This document shows, piece by piece, positions 39,500 through 49,375 of a stretch of 58,209 nucleotides of DNA. The position numbers were made by a program, and so were the translations under genes. The number at the start of each line of letters is the position of its first letter. The first letter of the stretch is position 1. The notes under the pieces are model-generated. The model was not told where the DNA came from and did no database searches. It saw nothing but the letters and a program-made list of their open reading frames with translations. Origin of the DNA: a virus; the IMG/VR virus record IMGVR_UViG_3300034012_000235, positions 1 through 58,209 of that record; one strand, written 5' to 3'.

Positions 39500-42400
39500 T
39501 TAACCCCTAGCAGACTTTTGCTTGCTGGTCTTCTTGAGGTACTCAAGAGGCGACTTGGCAGGCGGTGGGAGATCCTTCGGACCAGACGACCTCGCGTGAG
39601 CACGGATGGAGTGCATCATGTCGTAGAGTTTATCTGATCCAGCCTTCGTTGATCCATTTCCTAATGCAGCAACTACGTCTGCAGGAAACACAAATTCACC
39701 ATCGGCCAGCATCGCAGGAATGTCGTCAGACTGCCCATCCCCAGGACCAGTCACTGCATCCCCGTGGCGGAAGTCAACACGGGCCTTGCCTGAGTGGTGA
39801 ACCACATTCAATCCACCCTTCGCGTACTTGCCGTATCGGGTTCCACCGCCAGAAGCAAACAGCGGAGTCGCAAGTCCACCAGCCTTGAATCCAAACGGAC
39901 TCTGCTGCTCTTGTGACTTGTTCTCTCCATACGGATCGAGCAGAGCATCGATGCTGGTCTCTTTCCCGTATGCGTAGCGGTCAGGCTGAGTTTGTTGTTG
40001 CTGCTGCGGTGCCATAGTGGTTTGCTGCTGTGTAGATGGAGTGAAATCACCCTTCTCGACCTGCGAGAAGAATGCTGCCAAGGGGCCAAGGAACTTAGAT
40101 TGCCCAGATGTTTGAAGCGGAGAGACAGTAGGCGCAGCTTGTGTTTTGGACGGACCCGCTGCAGGCTGCAGCATCTCCAAGCCAGTCTGACGCCGCTGCA
40201 GAGCTAGTCGTGCCGCCTTGTCTTTTTCTTCGTCAGCTATACGCTGACGCTCCATCTGCTGAAGCTGCCCAGTCAGATCCGTTTTCAGGCCAGAAATTTC
40301 GCCAAACAAACCAGTCGGCGCCCACCGGCTTCCGGGAGCAAACTCAGGAGGCTCACCACTACCCGTAGTCGCTCTATTGAGGAAGTCGTAATCAGACTGG
40401 TCGATCTTCCCGTCACGGTTAACGTCATACGTTAAGTCAGGGGCCGTTGTGACTTCACCCTTGATAACACTGTTGACGTAATCTAGATCGGCTTGGGTAA
40501 CTGCTTGTGCAGGTTTGCCAAGCAACGTAGACGCCTCGTCAATCTGCTTCTGAAGCGCAGTTTGACCACTTGTGATTTGTCCAGAAAGTTGAGTCTTGGC
40601 CTCAGTGATCTGGCCTTGAAGATTCTGAGCAGTAGTGCCCAGTTGAGTAGCAACATCTCCAATAGCGCGAGACAGCGCCTGATCCCGAGACAGACCCTGA
40701 GCCTCATACTCCGAAGCCCTGGTATTGATCCTAGCCTCAGCATCAGACAGAGCCGTCCCCAGCCCTTCTAGGCCGGTCGTAATCTGTTGCCCTAATGCAG
40801 TCTGAGACGCCTCGATCTCTGCCCGCAGATCGGAAGCGGTAGCCCCAAGCTGGGACAGAATGTCAGCCCTGCTCGTACCAAGATCAGTTGCAACCTGAGT
40901 CAATCCGGCCTGGATCGCCTGATACCGAGTGAGACCCCGAGCTTCTGCTGCGGCAATCGCATCATTCAGGCGACTCTCGGTGGAGGTGATCTGCTGACCA
41001 AGTGTCTGTTGAGAGGCTTGGATCTCTGAGCTAAGAGCAGACTGCGTTTGACCAAGTTGAGTCAACAGATCCTGGCGAGTAGTTCCCAGGTCAGATGCGA
41101 CTTGATCAAGACCAGACTGGATGGCCTGATCTCGCGTCATGCCACGCGCTTCTGCCGCGGCAATTGCTTGAGTCAGGCGCTGCTCAGTAGACTCAATCTG
41201 CTGGCCCAGAGCCGTCTGAGAAGCCTCGATCTCTCCACGAAGGGTAGATTCAGTCGTCCCAATCTGGCTGATCAAATCGGCCTTGGTCGTCCCAAGATCC
41301 GCAGCTACCGTGTTCAGCGCAGACTGCAGAGCTTGATCTCTGCTCATGCCACTGGCTTCCGCCGCGGCAATTGCGCTTTGCAGTCTTGACTCGACATCGC
41401 CCAGTTGCGATGTGAACTGCGACCTGAGAGCCTGCTCTGTGGTACCCAATTGAGTCAGCAGATCCGCCTTGGTAGTACCAAGATCAGAAGCCACAGAGTT
41501 GATTGCAGCAGTGATCGCTTGGTCACGGCTCATCCCCGCAGCTTCTGCGGCAGCAATGGCACTGGAGAGCCGCTGCTCTACATTGCCAATCTGCGTTTCA
41601 ACGCCGCCCAACCCGGCTTGAAGCTCTTGCCTGAGAGTCTGTTCAGACTTGCCGATCTGACCTAGAAGGTCATTCTTCGTGACGCCCAGGTCAGAAGCTA
41701 CTGAATCAATTGCCGCTGTCAGAGCCTGATCTCTGCTCAACCCAGAGGCTTCTGCGGCAGCTATGGCATCTTGCAGGCGCTTCTCTACGCCCGTCAATTC
41801 TTTTCTGACGCCACCAAGCTCAGTAGCAAATTGAGTGCGCAGCGTTTCTTCGCTCTTGCCAATCTGAGACAACAAGTCCGTCTTGGCAATTCCAAGATCG
41901 CCAGCTACTGCTTGGATCGCTGCATCTAGTGCAGCATCACCTTGCAATCCTGCCGCCTTGGCATCAGCAATAGCCTGAGTAAGCCGCGTCTCTACGCCGC
42001 CCAGTTCTTCCCTTACTCCGCCAAGTTCAGTTGCAAAGTCAGTACGAAGAGTTTGCTCCGTCTTCCCAATCTGACCAAGCAACGATTCTTTGGTAACACC
42101 AAGGTCAGCCGCAACTGACTGAATGGCTTGATTCAGCGCAGCATCACCAGCCAACCCTGAAGCCTTGGCCGCTGCAATTGCGTCCTGTAGGCGGGTTTCT
42201 ACGTTCCCAATCTCAGTAGTGACAGCACCTAATTGGGTTGAGAAGTCAGTTCTAAGTTGTTCTTCTGTCTTGCCAATTTGACCCAGCAAGTCCTGCTTGG
42301 TAGTGCCAAGCTCCGAGGATACCGAGTTAATCGCAGCTTGAAGTGCCGCATCGCCTTGTAGCCCTGATGCTTTGGCTGCAGCAATAGCCGCAGTGAGTCT

Positions 42401-45400
42401 GGACTCAACATTGCCAAGCTCTGCAGTAACTCCACCCAGTTGCGTAGAGAACTCAGTCCGCAACGCAGCTTCAGTAGTACCAAGCTGAGACAGCAGGTTC
42501 TCGCGGGTAGTTCCAAGATCACCGGCAACGCTCTGAATTGCCGCCTGCAAAGCAGCATCACCCTGAAGCCCAGAAGCCTTAGCAGCATCAATGGCCGCGG
42601 TAAGTCGAGACTCGACGTTCCCAAGTTCAGCTTGAACCTGACCCAGTTGTGTAGAGAAGTCTGTCCTGAGTTGCGTCTCAGTCTTCCCAAGCTGGCCCAA
42701 CAGGGCTTCCTTGGTGGTCCCCAATTCAGAGGACACAGAGTTGATCGCCGCTTGCAGTGCAGCATCACCTTGCAGGCCAGACGCCTTGGCGGCATCAATT
42801 GCAGCACTCAGTCGTGTCTCTACATTGCCGAGTTCAGTAGTTACAGCACCCAGTTGCGTAGCAAAGTCGGACCTGAGTTGAGTTTCGGTCTTCCCGATCT
42901 GCCCCAGCAGAGCTTCTCTGGTCGTTCCGAGATCGCCAGCAACAGACTCAATAGCCGCATTCAGCGCAGCATCTCCAGCAAGCCCGCTTGTCTTAGCTGC
43001 CTCGATGGCAGTATTCAGCCTTATCTCTACGTTGCCAAGTTCGGTAGTAACCGCGCCGAGTTGAGTAGAGAAGTCACTACGCAACTGCGCTTCTGTTTTA
43101 CCGATTTGGCCGAGCAATGCCTCCTTACTGGTGCCCAGATCCGCCGCAACTGCACTAATCGCAGATTGCAACGCAGCATCACTCGACATCCCTTGAGACT
43201 TCGCAGATTCAATAGCTGCGGTCAGTCGGCCTTCAACATTGCCAAGCTCTGTACTGATGGAACCCAGTTGCGTAGCGAATTCAGTACGCAGTTGGTTTTC
43301 AGTCTTTCCAATCTGGCCTAACAGAACCTCTCTGCTGGTCCCCAAATCAATCGCAACAGCGTCAATTGCGGACTGCAGGGCTACATCACCTTGCAGACCT
43401 TCGGCCTTAGCAGACTCAATAGCAGCAGTAAGCCTTGACTCCATTGCTGGATCAACGCCACCAGTAGCCAGTTGGTTAATCTTCTGCGCCAAAGAGTTAT
43501 ATCGCGCCGTATCAAGAGACTCTGCAGCCTTCCCGCTTAGGTCAGCCTCCAAGTATTTGCCGACCAGCGCCTGGACATCTGCCTCCGTGGGATCAGGCAA
43601 TCCAAGCTGCCTATACGCTTCGCGCACTTCTTCAGCAGCAACCACCAACGGATCAGCAAAGCTCTCAACAGCAGTTTTGGTAGATGCTTCAATGGGATTC
43701 GCAGTTGTGGCAACGAAGCGATTGATCTCTTCTTGTGTGGGATTGGTGTACCCAACTGCCTCAAGCATCGCACGGGCTTCTGCCTCCGTGACCTGACGCT
43801 CACCCACATAAGTTTGAGTGCGTCCTCCAAGCTCAGACTCTGCATACTGACCAACAAACTGATCCGCCGCTTGTAATGCAAGTTCAGGCGTGTAGCCAGC
43901 AGCGATAAGACTATCAACCGCCTCTTGGCGCATCACAGCCAGCGGATCTGCAAACTGTCGCGTCAGTGTTTCAGCCTCCGATTGATCTCTTTGACCAATA
44001 AAGTCAGCCGCCTGCTCATCTGTCAGCGTGACGCCCTGCTGCGCTGCAGCAGCCTTGACTTCTTGAATATCGATGTAGTTGCGGTCTACGTAGTTAGATA
44101 CCGCTGCAACCAAATCTGCTTCGCTCTTGACCCCAGCGAATGACTCAATGGTCTGCGTGTCAGGATTGAAGTAGCCATACTGCTTAAACGCATCAGCGGC
44201 TTCTTTGGTCGTGACGGCAGCATCATCAAACTTGACATCAACCGCAGTCGCAAGATCGGAACCTTGAAGACCAAGGCTCTGCAAGTTCTGCGTTAGCGTT
44301 TGCGCGTCAGGCGATTGCGTGACAGACAAGGCAATATTGCCAATGTCTGCGTTGTCGTAGCCAGTGCCAGCAAGGTTATCAAGATTGGTCTTGTAGGCCG
44401 TCAGGCTGAAGTTGGGGTCCGCAGTGGCAACATCAGCCACGCGGCTGAGATCGCTTAGCGATACCTGAGCATCGCCAACCTTCGCCGTGATGGCATCAAA
44501 GTTAAACGATCCCGGCTGGATCTGTTTAACTCCGCTCAGATACTCACTGAGGGTGACAACATTGCCGTTTACATCACGGGCAACGGGCAGGTTTTGGCTG
44601 ATCGCACTCGGTGCCATCAAGCCGCTGGCAACACCCATCTCCAAGATGCCGCCAATTGCTCCGGCGTTACGAGACTGCTGCCAGTCCACTTGGCCGAAGG
44701 AGTTGTACTGCATGGAAGCGTTCTCAACGAACTCGCTTCCCCAGCCCTCGGCGTACTGCTTGGCTGCCATACCAGCAAACTGAGGGGCGGTGATCTTGCC
44801 CACATCCCCCATGAACGTCTTGACCAAAGACGCATCTGCGACACCAGATAACAAGCCAGCAGCCAGCGCACCTTGAGCGCCCGCCTTCCAGCCTTGTGTC
44901 ATTGCTTGGTCGTGCGTTCCACCTTGCTTGCGGATGTTGTCGTAGGTCTCGCCAAAGTTGGCACCAAAAGACTCTGCGCCGTTTAAGAAGACGTTGGTTC
45001 CAGTTGCTGTTGCGTATGCAAGACCCTTACCTGCGACACCCAAAGCCAGACGGCCCATGCCGCCAGATGCAAGCAAAAGAGGTATTTCCTGTACGCCCTC
45101 TTTGCCCAGCATGGTCAAAGCGCCAGCAGGGTTATCGGCAATAGCCTTAACTGTTGCGCCTAGCGTGCCCCAAACACCCTTTGCGTCCGAGATGGATTTG
45201 AGGATGTTTTCTTCTTGCTGCTTGGTGCCGGCAGATTGGATGCTTGATCCGTACTCTGATACCTTTTTTGCAGCTTGTGCCGCAGCGTTGTCCCTGCTTA
45301 CAAGCCCAGTAGCAAAAGCCGCATCACTGAATATCTTGACCAGTTCTCCAGTACCTTGCAATGTCACAGACACCGCATCTACCAATCCTTGCTTCTGTCC

Positions 45401-48400
45401 AGTTGTCAGGCCGCTGGACTTAATAAAGTCCACAAGGTACTTGGAAGTGTCGATGATTGACTCACCAACACCAGATGTTTTTGGATCAAGTTTTGACGCC
45501 GTCTCCAAGTACAACAAAGGATCAGCAGACCTTGGATCTTCGGGTGACAACTGTTGAATCTGCCGCGCAAGATCCAAGTCTTCAAATATTCCCTTAAGAA
45601 CCCCCTCTGTTTTATCGTTAATGACGTAAGCAATACTGCCATCAGACAAAACTATTTGTGATGCCGAATTGTCTTCAAGAGCCTCTTTGGCTGTTGCAAG
45701 TCTTACGCCAGAAAATCCTTTGATTTCATCCAAAGCACTCTGAGATAGATCTGCTTTGTTTTCGTCAACTATGGCAGTGCCGCGAATGTCCACTCTAAAC
45801 GGCCCACCAGCCTGTGCATCTCGCACCTCTTGTGCGCTGCGCGTGTTGTTGTTCAGGAAGTCTTGAGCAGATGCCGCCTTGATCTGGCTGACATCATTGC
45901 CGTAAACAGCATGGACGCCTGCACGAATCTGTGCGATCTGATCTTGCGACAGGTCGGCCATCGACAGACCATTGGCTTCGACTACGCGCTGGATCAGCTT
46001 GGCCGTCTCTTGTTGAAGCCTTCCATCAAAAGCCGCAGCAAGGTTACTGTCATTGACTAAATAAGGCTTGTTGTTGAAGATGTAATTGTTGTAACCCGCA
46101 GCCTTAGCAGCAGCCTCTGTGGCCGCTTGGTTCATTGCTGGATCGCCTTCATAGGTCACCGCACGAACGTCTGCCAACCGCTGAGCATATGTCTCGGCAG
46201 TTGCCTCAGAACCGCGCATCATCATCTGAAGATGATCTGCCGTGAGATCCTTTTCAGACAATCCAGCTTTCTTCCAGAGGTCTACAGCCTCTTGGCCGTC
46301 AGTGCTGTTTTTGTCGGCAACAAACTCGTTGTACTTGCCAGCGATGATGTTCTTGGTGTCGGCCTCTGATCGACCCAGCAAGTCCACCATCTCATCATTG
46401 GTCAGCGCTATCTGGCCCTTGCCAATGTCTCGCAAGAACTGATCAAGCTCATCAGAACTAACATTACCCCTGTCGTAGGCGATATTGCCAACCTCAGTTC
46501 TTGCTGAAGACTCAGACAGGCCAATAAGGCCCATGAGTTCAGCCTCAGTGGGCTCTGTGCCTACGTTTTGCCGCCAGAACTGCCGAGCTTCTGCCTCCGT
46601 CGTGTACAGCGCATTGGCGGCTGCAGTCGGATTCTGGCTGTTAAACAGGTAGTCAAGAGCGCTCTGATTGAGCGTTCCGCCTTGACCTTCCAAGACATTA
46701 GCCGCTTGCGTGAGCTTAGTGATCCTGTCTTGGGCCTGCATCTCGTTCAAGCCCAGAAGACTATTCTTCTGTTCTTGCGTCAGCGGCAGACGATTGCCTG
46801 CGGTGCCCTGGATGATTTGATCAAGCTCTGCAGCGTCAGTCTTGTCCTTGTCGTAAATAAAACTAGCGGCTTGCTGCTCTGACAAGCCAACCATTTGACC
46901 AAGCTCAGCCTCTGTAGGCTCGGTGCCAAACGATGATCTCCAGAATGCCCGCGCCTCATCAAGACTTGTGGCAAGCGTGTCTACATATCTGGCCGGATCA
47001 CTTTGCCGCAGGACTTCACTTAATTGGGAATCAGAAAGCTGCTGACCACCAGTGTCTTGGCTGTAGGCGCTTTGCGCGTTGCGAATGACAGAAGACTTTT
47101 GGTCTTGTACTACTTGGGCTGCAGCCGCCTCATCTCTTCCCGTGATCTGCTGTATTTCGCTGCTTGTTGGCTGCCTGCCAAAAGCCTGCTCAAACAATGC
47201 AGTGGCTTCCTGACTGGAGGTACCTGCGCGATCTACGTTCCCAACCAAGTCACCATTGGTCGCATACTGAGCAAGCTCATCATCCGTAGGATCTCTGCCT
47301 GTTTGCTCCTTAAACAAAGATTTTGCTGTGGCCGTATCTTCTATGCCTTTTAGAGCAAGCGCAGCGTTCTTCGTTTCTTGTACTTGAAACTCTTGAACTG
47401 CCTTATCTAAATTGTCAGCACTTGTTTTGTACTGACCAACATACTGCTCGTATTGGTTTTTAAGCCCATCTAAAGTGCTGCTATACGAATTAAAAGTCCC
47501 AATGTTTTGGTTATAAAACTCGTTGTATGACTCAATAATTCTATTAGCGTTATTTGCCTTATTATTTAAGTCATTTAACTTCTCTTCCGCCAAACTATAT
47601 GCAAACTCCCATTGTTCGCCTCCGGGGCGCAAAAACGTAGTATAGGAACCATTCTCATCACTATGGTTATAGAACTGATAGCCCTTTGATGTCAAATACG
47701 ATTCGTCGTTTGACCAACCATAGTTGAAGACTTCATTTACCGCGTTATAAAGCCTTTTTGCGTCATCGTAGTCTGCTGTTGCGTTTTGAACGTCTGCATA
47801 CCTATTGTTTATATCCTTAGCAAGATTGTTGTACGCATCAACATAATTTTGTTGTTGCGCCAAATTGCTGTCAATTTGATCCTTTACATTTTTAACATTG
47901 TCGGCTTCTGCTTTTACTTGTGCGCTGTAATCTTTGACGCCGTCTTTGATGTAATTAAGGCCAATGCCTGCGAATGACGTAAGAGCACTTTGCGTAAACG
48001 CATCCTTAGCGGAGCCTCCAAGGATGCCTGTGGCAATAGCTGTCTTTGTCGCCCGCTGGAAAGCGTCTCCAATCTGAGAGCCAGTGGGCTTGCTCAGAAT
48101 GTCAATGTCTTTTGTGAACTCGCCTACAGCAGTGTTGACACCAGCGCTAAGTCCAGCCGTCAAGCCACCTTTGATCAATGCTTCAATTGGATCACGCCCA
48201 CTCAACAGGGCAGATGTACCGCTGCTGATAGCGCCTGCAGCAGCGCCACCCAAGACATTGCCCATGATGACGGCGGTCTTACCACCTACACCTGAAGCAA
48301 TAGCGTTAAACGCTACATCGCTTGCGATGGAGCTTGCAATTCCGCTTCCTACGCCAGCAGTGATACCTCCAAGAACGGCTGACTTCAGAACATCACTGAC

Positions 48401-48568
48401 ACTCCCGCCTTGAACAGCGGTGATGCCACCCGCAATGACAGCAGTGCCAATAGCAGTAGCGGCAACAGTGCTTACGGCACTGCCAACAATTGCCGCGCCA
48501 ATCGCTCCACCGATTGTGGCGGTTAGGCCAGTTGCCGCAGCCGCCCCAAGAAGTAGTGCTGCTGGCAT
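39500..48568 (-). CDS. Giant repeat-containing internal virion protein, 3,022 aa
   Basis: The longest gene here. Residues 1-150 are Gly/Ala-rich and membrane-like; about 205-375 form an Asn/Tyr-rich coiled coil of visibly lower GC. About 400-820 and 1,480-1,690 carry units with EARAFW-x(5)-GTEPTEAEL. About 1,150-1,310 is hydrophobic. About 1,706-2,680 has 14 repeats of 69 residues, and a dockerin-like DVNRDGKIDQSD lies near 2,716. The C-terminus has FKAGGLATP, YAKGGLNVV and the block AVTGPGDGQSDDIPAMLADG. It may be ejected to form a channel or scaffold across the envelope, as podovirus core proteins do; function is inference. Confidence 0.78.
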   Translation of the reverse strand: MPAALLLGAAAATGLTATIGGAIGAAIVGSAVSTVAATAIGTAVIAGGITAVQGGSVSDVLKSAVLGGITAGVGSGIASSIASDVAFNAIASGVGGKTAVIMGNVLGGAAAGAISSGTSALLSGRDPIEALIKGGLTAGLSAGVNTAVGEFTKDIDILSKPTGSQIGDAFQRATKTAIATGILGGSAKDAFTQSALTSFAGIGLNYIKDGVKDYSAQVKAEADNVKNVKDQIDSNLAQQQNYVDAYNNLAKDINNRYADVQNATADYDDAKRLYNAVNEVFNYGWSNDESYLTSKGYQFYNHSDENGSYTTFLRPGGEQWEFAYSLAEEKLNDLNNKANNANRIIESYNEFYNQNIGTFNSYSSTLDGLKNQYEQYVGQYKTSADNLDKAVQEFQVQETKNAALALKGIEDTATAKSLFKEQTGRDPTDDELAQYATNGDLVGNVDRAGTSSQEATALFEQAFGRQPTSSEIQQITGRDEAAAAQVVQDQKSSVIRNAQSAYSQDTGGQQLSDSQLSEVLRQSDPARYVDTLATSLDEARAFWRSSFGTEPTEAELGQMVGLSEQQAASFIYDKDKTDAAELDQIIQGTAGNRLPLTQEQKNSLLGLNEMQAQDRITKLTQAANVLEGQGGTLNQSALDYLFNSQNPTAAANALYTTEAEARQFWRQNVGTEPTEAELMGLIGLSESSARTEVGNIAYDRGNVSSDELDQFLRDIGKGQIALTNDEMVDLLGRSEADTKNIIAGKYNEFVADKNSTDGQEAVDLWKKAGLSEKDLTADHLQMMMRGSEATAETYAQRLADVRAVTYEGDPAMNQAATEAAAKAAGYNNYIFNNKPYLVNDSNLAAAFDGRLQQETAKLIQRVVEANGLSMADLSQDQIAQIRAGVHAVYGNDVSQIKAASAQDFLNNNTRSAQEVRDAQAGGPFRVDIRGTAIVDENKADLSQSALDEIKGFSGVRLATAKEALEDNSASQIVLSDGSIAYVINDKTEGVLKGIFEDLDLARQIQQLSPEDPRSADPLLYLETASKLDPKTSGVGESIIDTSKYLVDFIKSSGLTTGQKQGLVDAVSVTLQGTGELVKIFSDAAFATGLVSRDNAAAQAAKKVSEYGSSIQSAGTKQQEENILKSISDAKGVWGTLGATVKAIADNPAGALTMLGKEGVQEIPLLLASGGMGRLALGVAGKGLAYATATGTNVFLNGAESFGANFGETYDNIRKQGGTHDQAMTQGWKAGAQGALAAGLLSGVADASLVKTFMGDVGKITAPQFAGMAAKQYAEGWGSEFVENASMQYNSFGQVDWQQSRNAGAIGGILEMGVASGLMAPSAISQNLPVARDVNGNVVTLSEYLSGVKQIQPGSFNFDAITAKVGDAQVSLSDLSRVADVATADPNFSLTAYKTNLDNLAGTGYDNADIGNIALSVTQSPDAQTLTQNLQSLGLQGSDLATAVDVKFDDAAVTTKEAADAFKQYGYFNPDTQTIESFAGVKSEADLVAAVSNYVDRNYIDIQEVKAAAAQQGVTLTDEQAADFIGQRDQSEAETLTRQFADPLAVMRQEAVDSLIAAGYTPELALQAADQFVGQYAESELGGRTQTYVGERQVTEAEARAMLEAVGYTNPTQEEINRFVATTANPIEASTKTAVESFADPLVVAAEEVREAYRQLGLPDPTEADVQALVGKYLEADLSGKAAESLDTARYNSLAQKINQLATGGVDPAMESRLTAAIESAKAEGLQGDVALQSAIDAVAIDLGTSREVLLGQIGKTENQLRTEFATQLGSISTELGNVEGRLTAAIESAKSQGMSSDAALQSAISAVAADLGTSKEALLGQIGKTEAQLRSDFSTQLGAVTTELGNVEIRLNTAIEAAKTSGLAGDAALNAAIESVAGDLGTTREALLGQIGKTETQLRSDFATQLGAVTTELGNVETRLSAAIDAAKASGLQGDAALQAAINSVSSELGTTKEALLGQLGKTETQLRTDFSTQLGQVQAELGNVESRLTAAIDAAKASGLQGDAALQAAIQSVAGDLGTTRENLLSQLGTTEAALRTEFSTQLGGVTAELGNVESRLTAAIAAAKASGLQGDAALQAAINSVSSELGTTKQDLLGQIGKTEEQLRTDFSTQLGAVTTEIGNVETRLQDAIAAAKASGLAGDAALNQAIQSVAADLGVTKESLLGQIGKTEQTLRTDFATELGGVREELGGVETRLTQAIADAKAAGLQGDAALDAAIQAVAGDLGIAKTDLLSQIGKSEETLRTQFATELGGVRKELTGVEKRLQDAIAAAEASGLSRDQALTAAIDSVASDLGVTKNDLLGQIGKSEQTLRQELQAGLGGVETQIGNVEQRLSSAIAAAEAAGMSRDQAITAAINSVASDLGTTKADLLTQLGTTEQALRSQFTSQLGDVESRLQSAIAAAEASGMSRDQALQSALNTVAADLGTTKADLISQIGTTESTLRGEIEASQTALGQQIESTEQRLTQAIAAAEARGMTRDQAIQSGLDQVASDLGTTRQDLLTQLGQTQSALSSEIQASQQTLGQQITSTESRLNDAIAAAEARGLTRYQAIQAGLTQVATDLGTSRADILSQLGATASDLRAEIEASQTALGQQITTGLEGLGTALSDAEARINTRASEYEAQGLSRDQALSRAIGDVATQLGTTAQNLQGQITEAKTQLSGQITSGQTALQKQIDEASTLLGKPAQAVTQADLDYVNSVIKGEVTTAPDLTYDVNRDGKIDQSDYDFLNRATTGSGEPPEFAPGSRWAPTGLFGEISGLKTDLTGQLQQMERQRIADEEKDKAARLALQRRQTGLEMLQPAAGPSKTQAAPTVSPLQTSGQSKFLGPLAAFFSQVEKGDFTPSTQQQTTMAPQQQQQTQPDRYAYGKETSIDALLDPYGENKSQEQQSPFGFKAGGLATPLFASGGGTRYGKYAKGGLNVVHHSGKARVDFRHGDAVTGPGDGQSDDIPAMLADGEFVFPADVVAALGNGSTKAGSDKLYDMMHSIRAHARSSGPKDLPPPAKSPLEYLKKTSKQKSARG
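40550..43450. repeat. Fourteen tandem 207-bp repeats in the giant gene
   Basis: Units of 207 bp encode 69-residue coiled-coil repeats with consensus R-L-x-A-A-I-x-A-A-K-A-S-G-L, then DLGTTKEALLGQIGKTE and L-R-T-D-F. The central units are nearly identical; units 9-14 diverge and contain MSRDQA instead of LQGDAA. The array is likely prone to unequal recombination that changes the protein length by multiples of 69. Confidence 0.85.
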
Positions 48569-48988
48569 TTACAACTCCACCACGTAAACGTTCATCATTT
48601 GGCCCTGGACTTCAGACTGGTACTCTTGGATCTCAAGGTCAACCATTTTTGCCAGCTTGGAGAATTTCTTGTCGGGAGTGTAGGTGTAGGCCACTTTGAC
48701 TCCGATGCCCTTGAGGTAGTTTGTAAGGTCCACAAAGTTCTTTGCCATGTCGCGTGGACGCTTTTCATCGCCCATCGTGTGAACCTCGACCAGTTCTTTA
48801 CCACGCACAAGCACAAGGAAAAGCACATTCCCAAGATGAACTAGCTTGGCACTCTCTTCTTGAACCAAGCCAGCCAAAGCCCCAAGCATTTGCTGGGCTT
48901 CTTCTTCTGTTTTGGTGACGCTACGGCAATACTCAGTGGCAATACGAAGGATTTCGTCTGCCTCTTTCTTGTCAATTTCTTGTGCCAT
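48569..48988 (-). CDS. GNAT-like protein of the internal virion cluster
   Basis: In this 139-residue protein, after a helical N-terminal half, LVHLGNVLFLVLVRGKELVE, AKNFVDLTNYLKGIGVKVAY and YTYTPDKKFSKLAK follow the strand-helix order of acyl-CoA N-acyltransferases. Small GNAT-like proteins lie beside internal core genes in T7-like phages. The active-site pattern is not clear enough to call it an enzyme. Confidence 0.62.
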   Translation of the reverse strand: MAQEIDKKEADEILRIATEYCRSVTKTEEEAQQMLGALAGLVQEESAKLVHLGNVLFLVLVRGKELVEVHTMGDEKRPRDMAKNFVDLTNYLKGIGVKVAYTYTPDKKFSKLAKMVDLEIQEYQSEVQGQMMNVYVVEL

Positions 48989-49033
48989 TACGTCAGATTC
49001 CAGAAGTTGCAGACAAGATTGCCACTTGTTGCT

Positions 49034-49375
49034 TTAACTTATTGCGGGGTTGATAGCGCCAATCAGCGCCTGCGCCCAGTCATGCCAGTCATCGTAGTCA
49101 TCGGTTCCTGGGATGGCTTCGTTAGTGAACACATCAATGGCCTTCAATCCATTGCCCCAGAGCTTCCAGTCCGTGTTCTGATTTGGGATCTCCAGATGAT
49201 TGACAGCGTATTGCTCGGCCATCAGGCATGCCCAAGACTCAAAAGAGTGATACCTCGGATCATAGACAAGTGGAGAACTTCCCGCCACCCCTGTTGATGA
49301 GGGAGCAAGGCCAAACGTACCCACCAGCAACGGGGAAAACCCAATGCCAAATAAGGCGACTGACCTTGGAGTCAT
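49034..49375 (-). CDS. Small conserved tail-region protein
   Basis: This 113-residue protein has a hydrophobic start and a conserved-looking core (RYHSFESWACLMAEQYAVNH) with a Trp-rich end (YDDWHDWAQALIGAINP). It is coupled by overlap to the 22-residue-repeat protein. Structural role assumed from context. Confidence 0.65.
   Translation of the reverse strand: MTPRSVALFGIGFSPLLVGTFGLAPSSTGVAGSSPLVYDPRYHSFESWACLMAEQYAVNHLEIPNQNTDWKLWGNGLKAIDVFTNEAIPGTDDYDDWHDWAQALIGAINPAIS

Noticed and set aside
40000-43800. Several rightward frames up to about 290 codons in the repeat array
   Set aside because: They arise from the periodic, stop-poor composition of the giant gene on the opposite strand and show repeated basic, Ser/Arg-rich translations without motifs.
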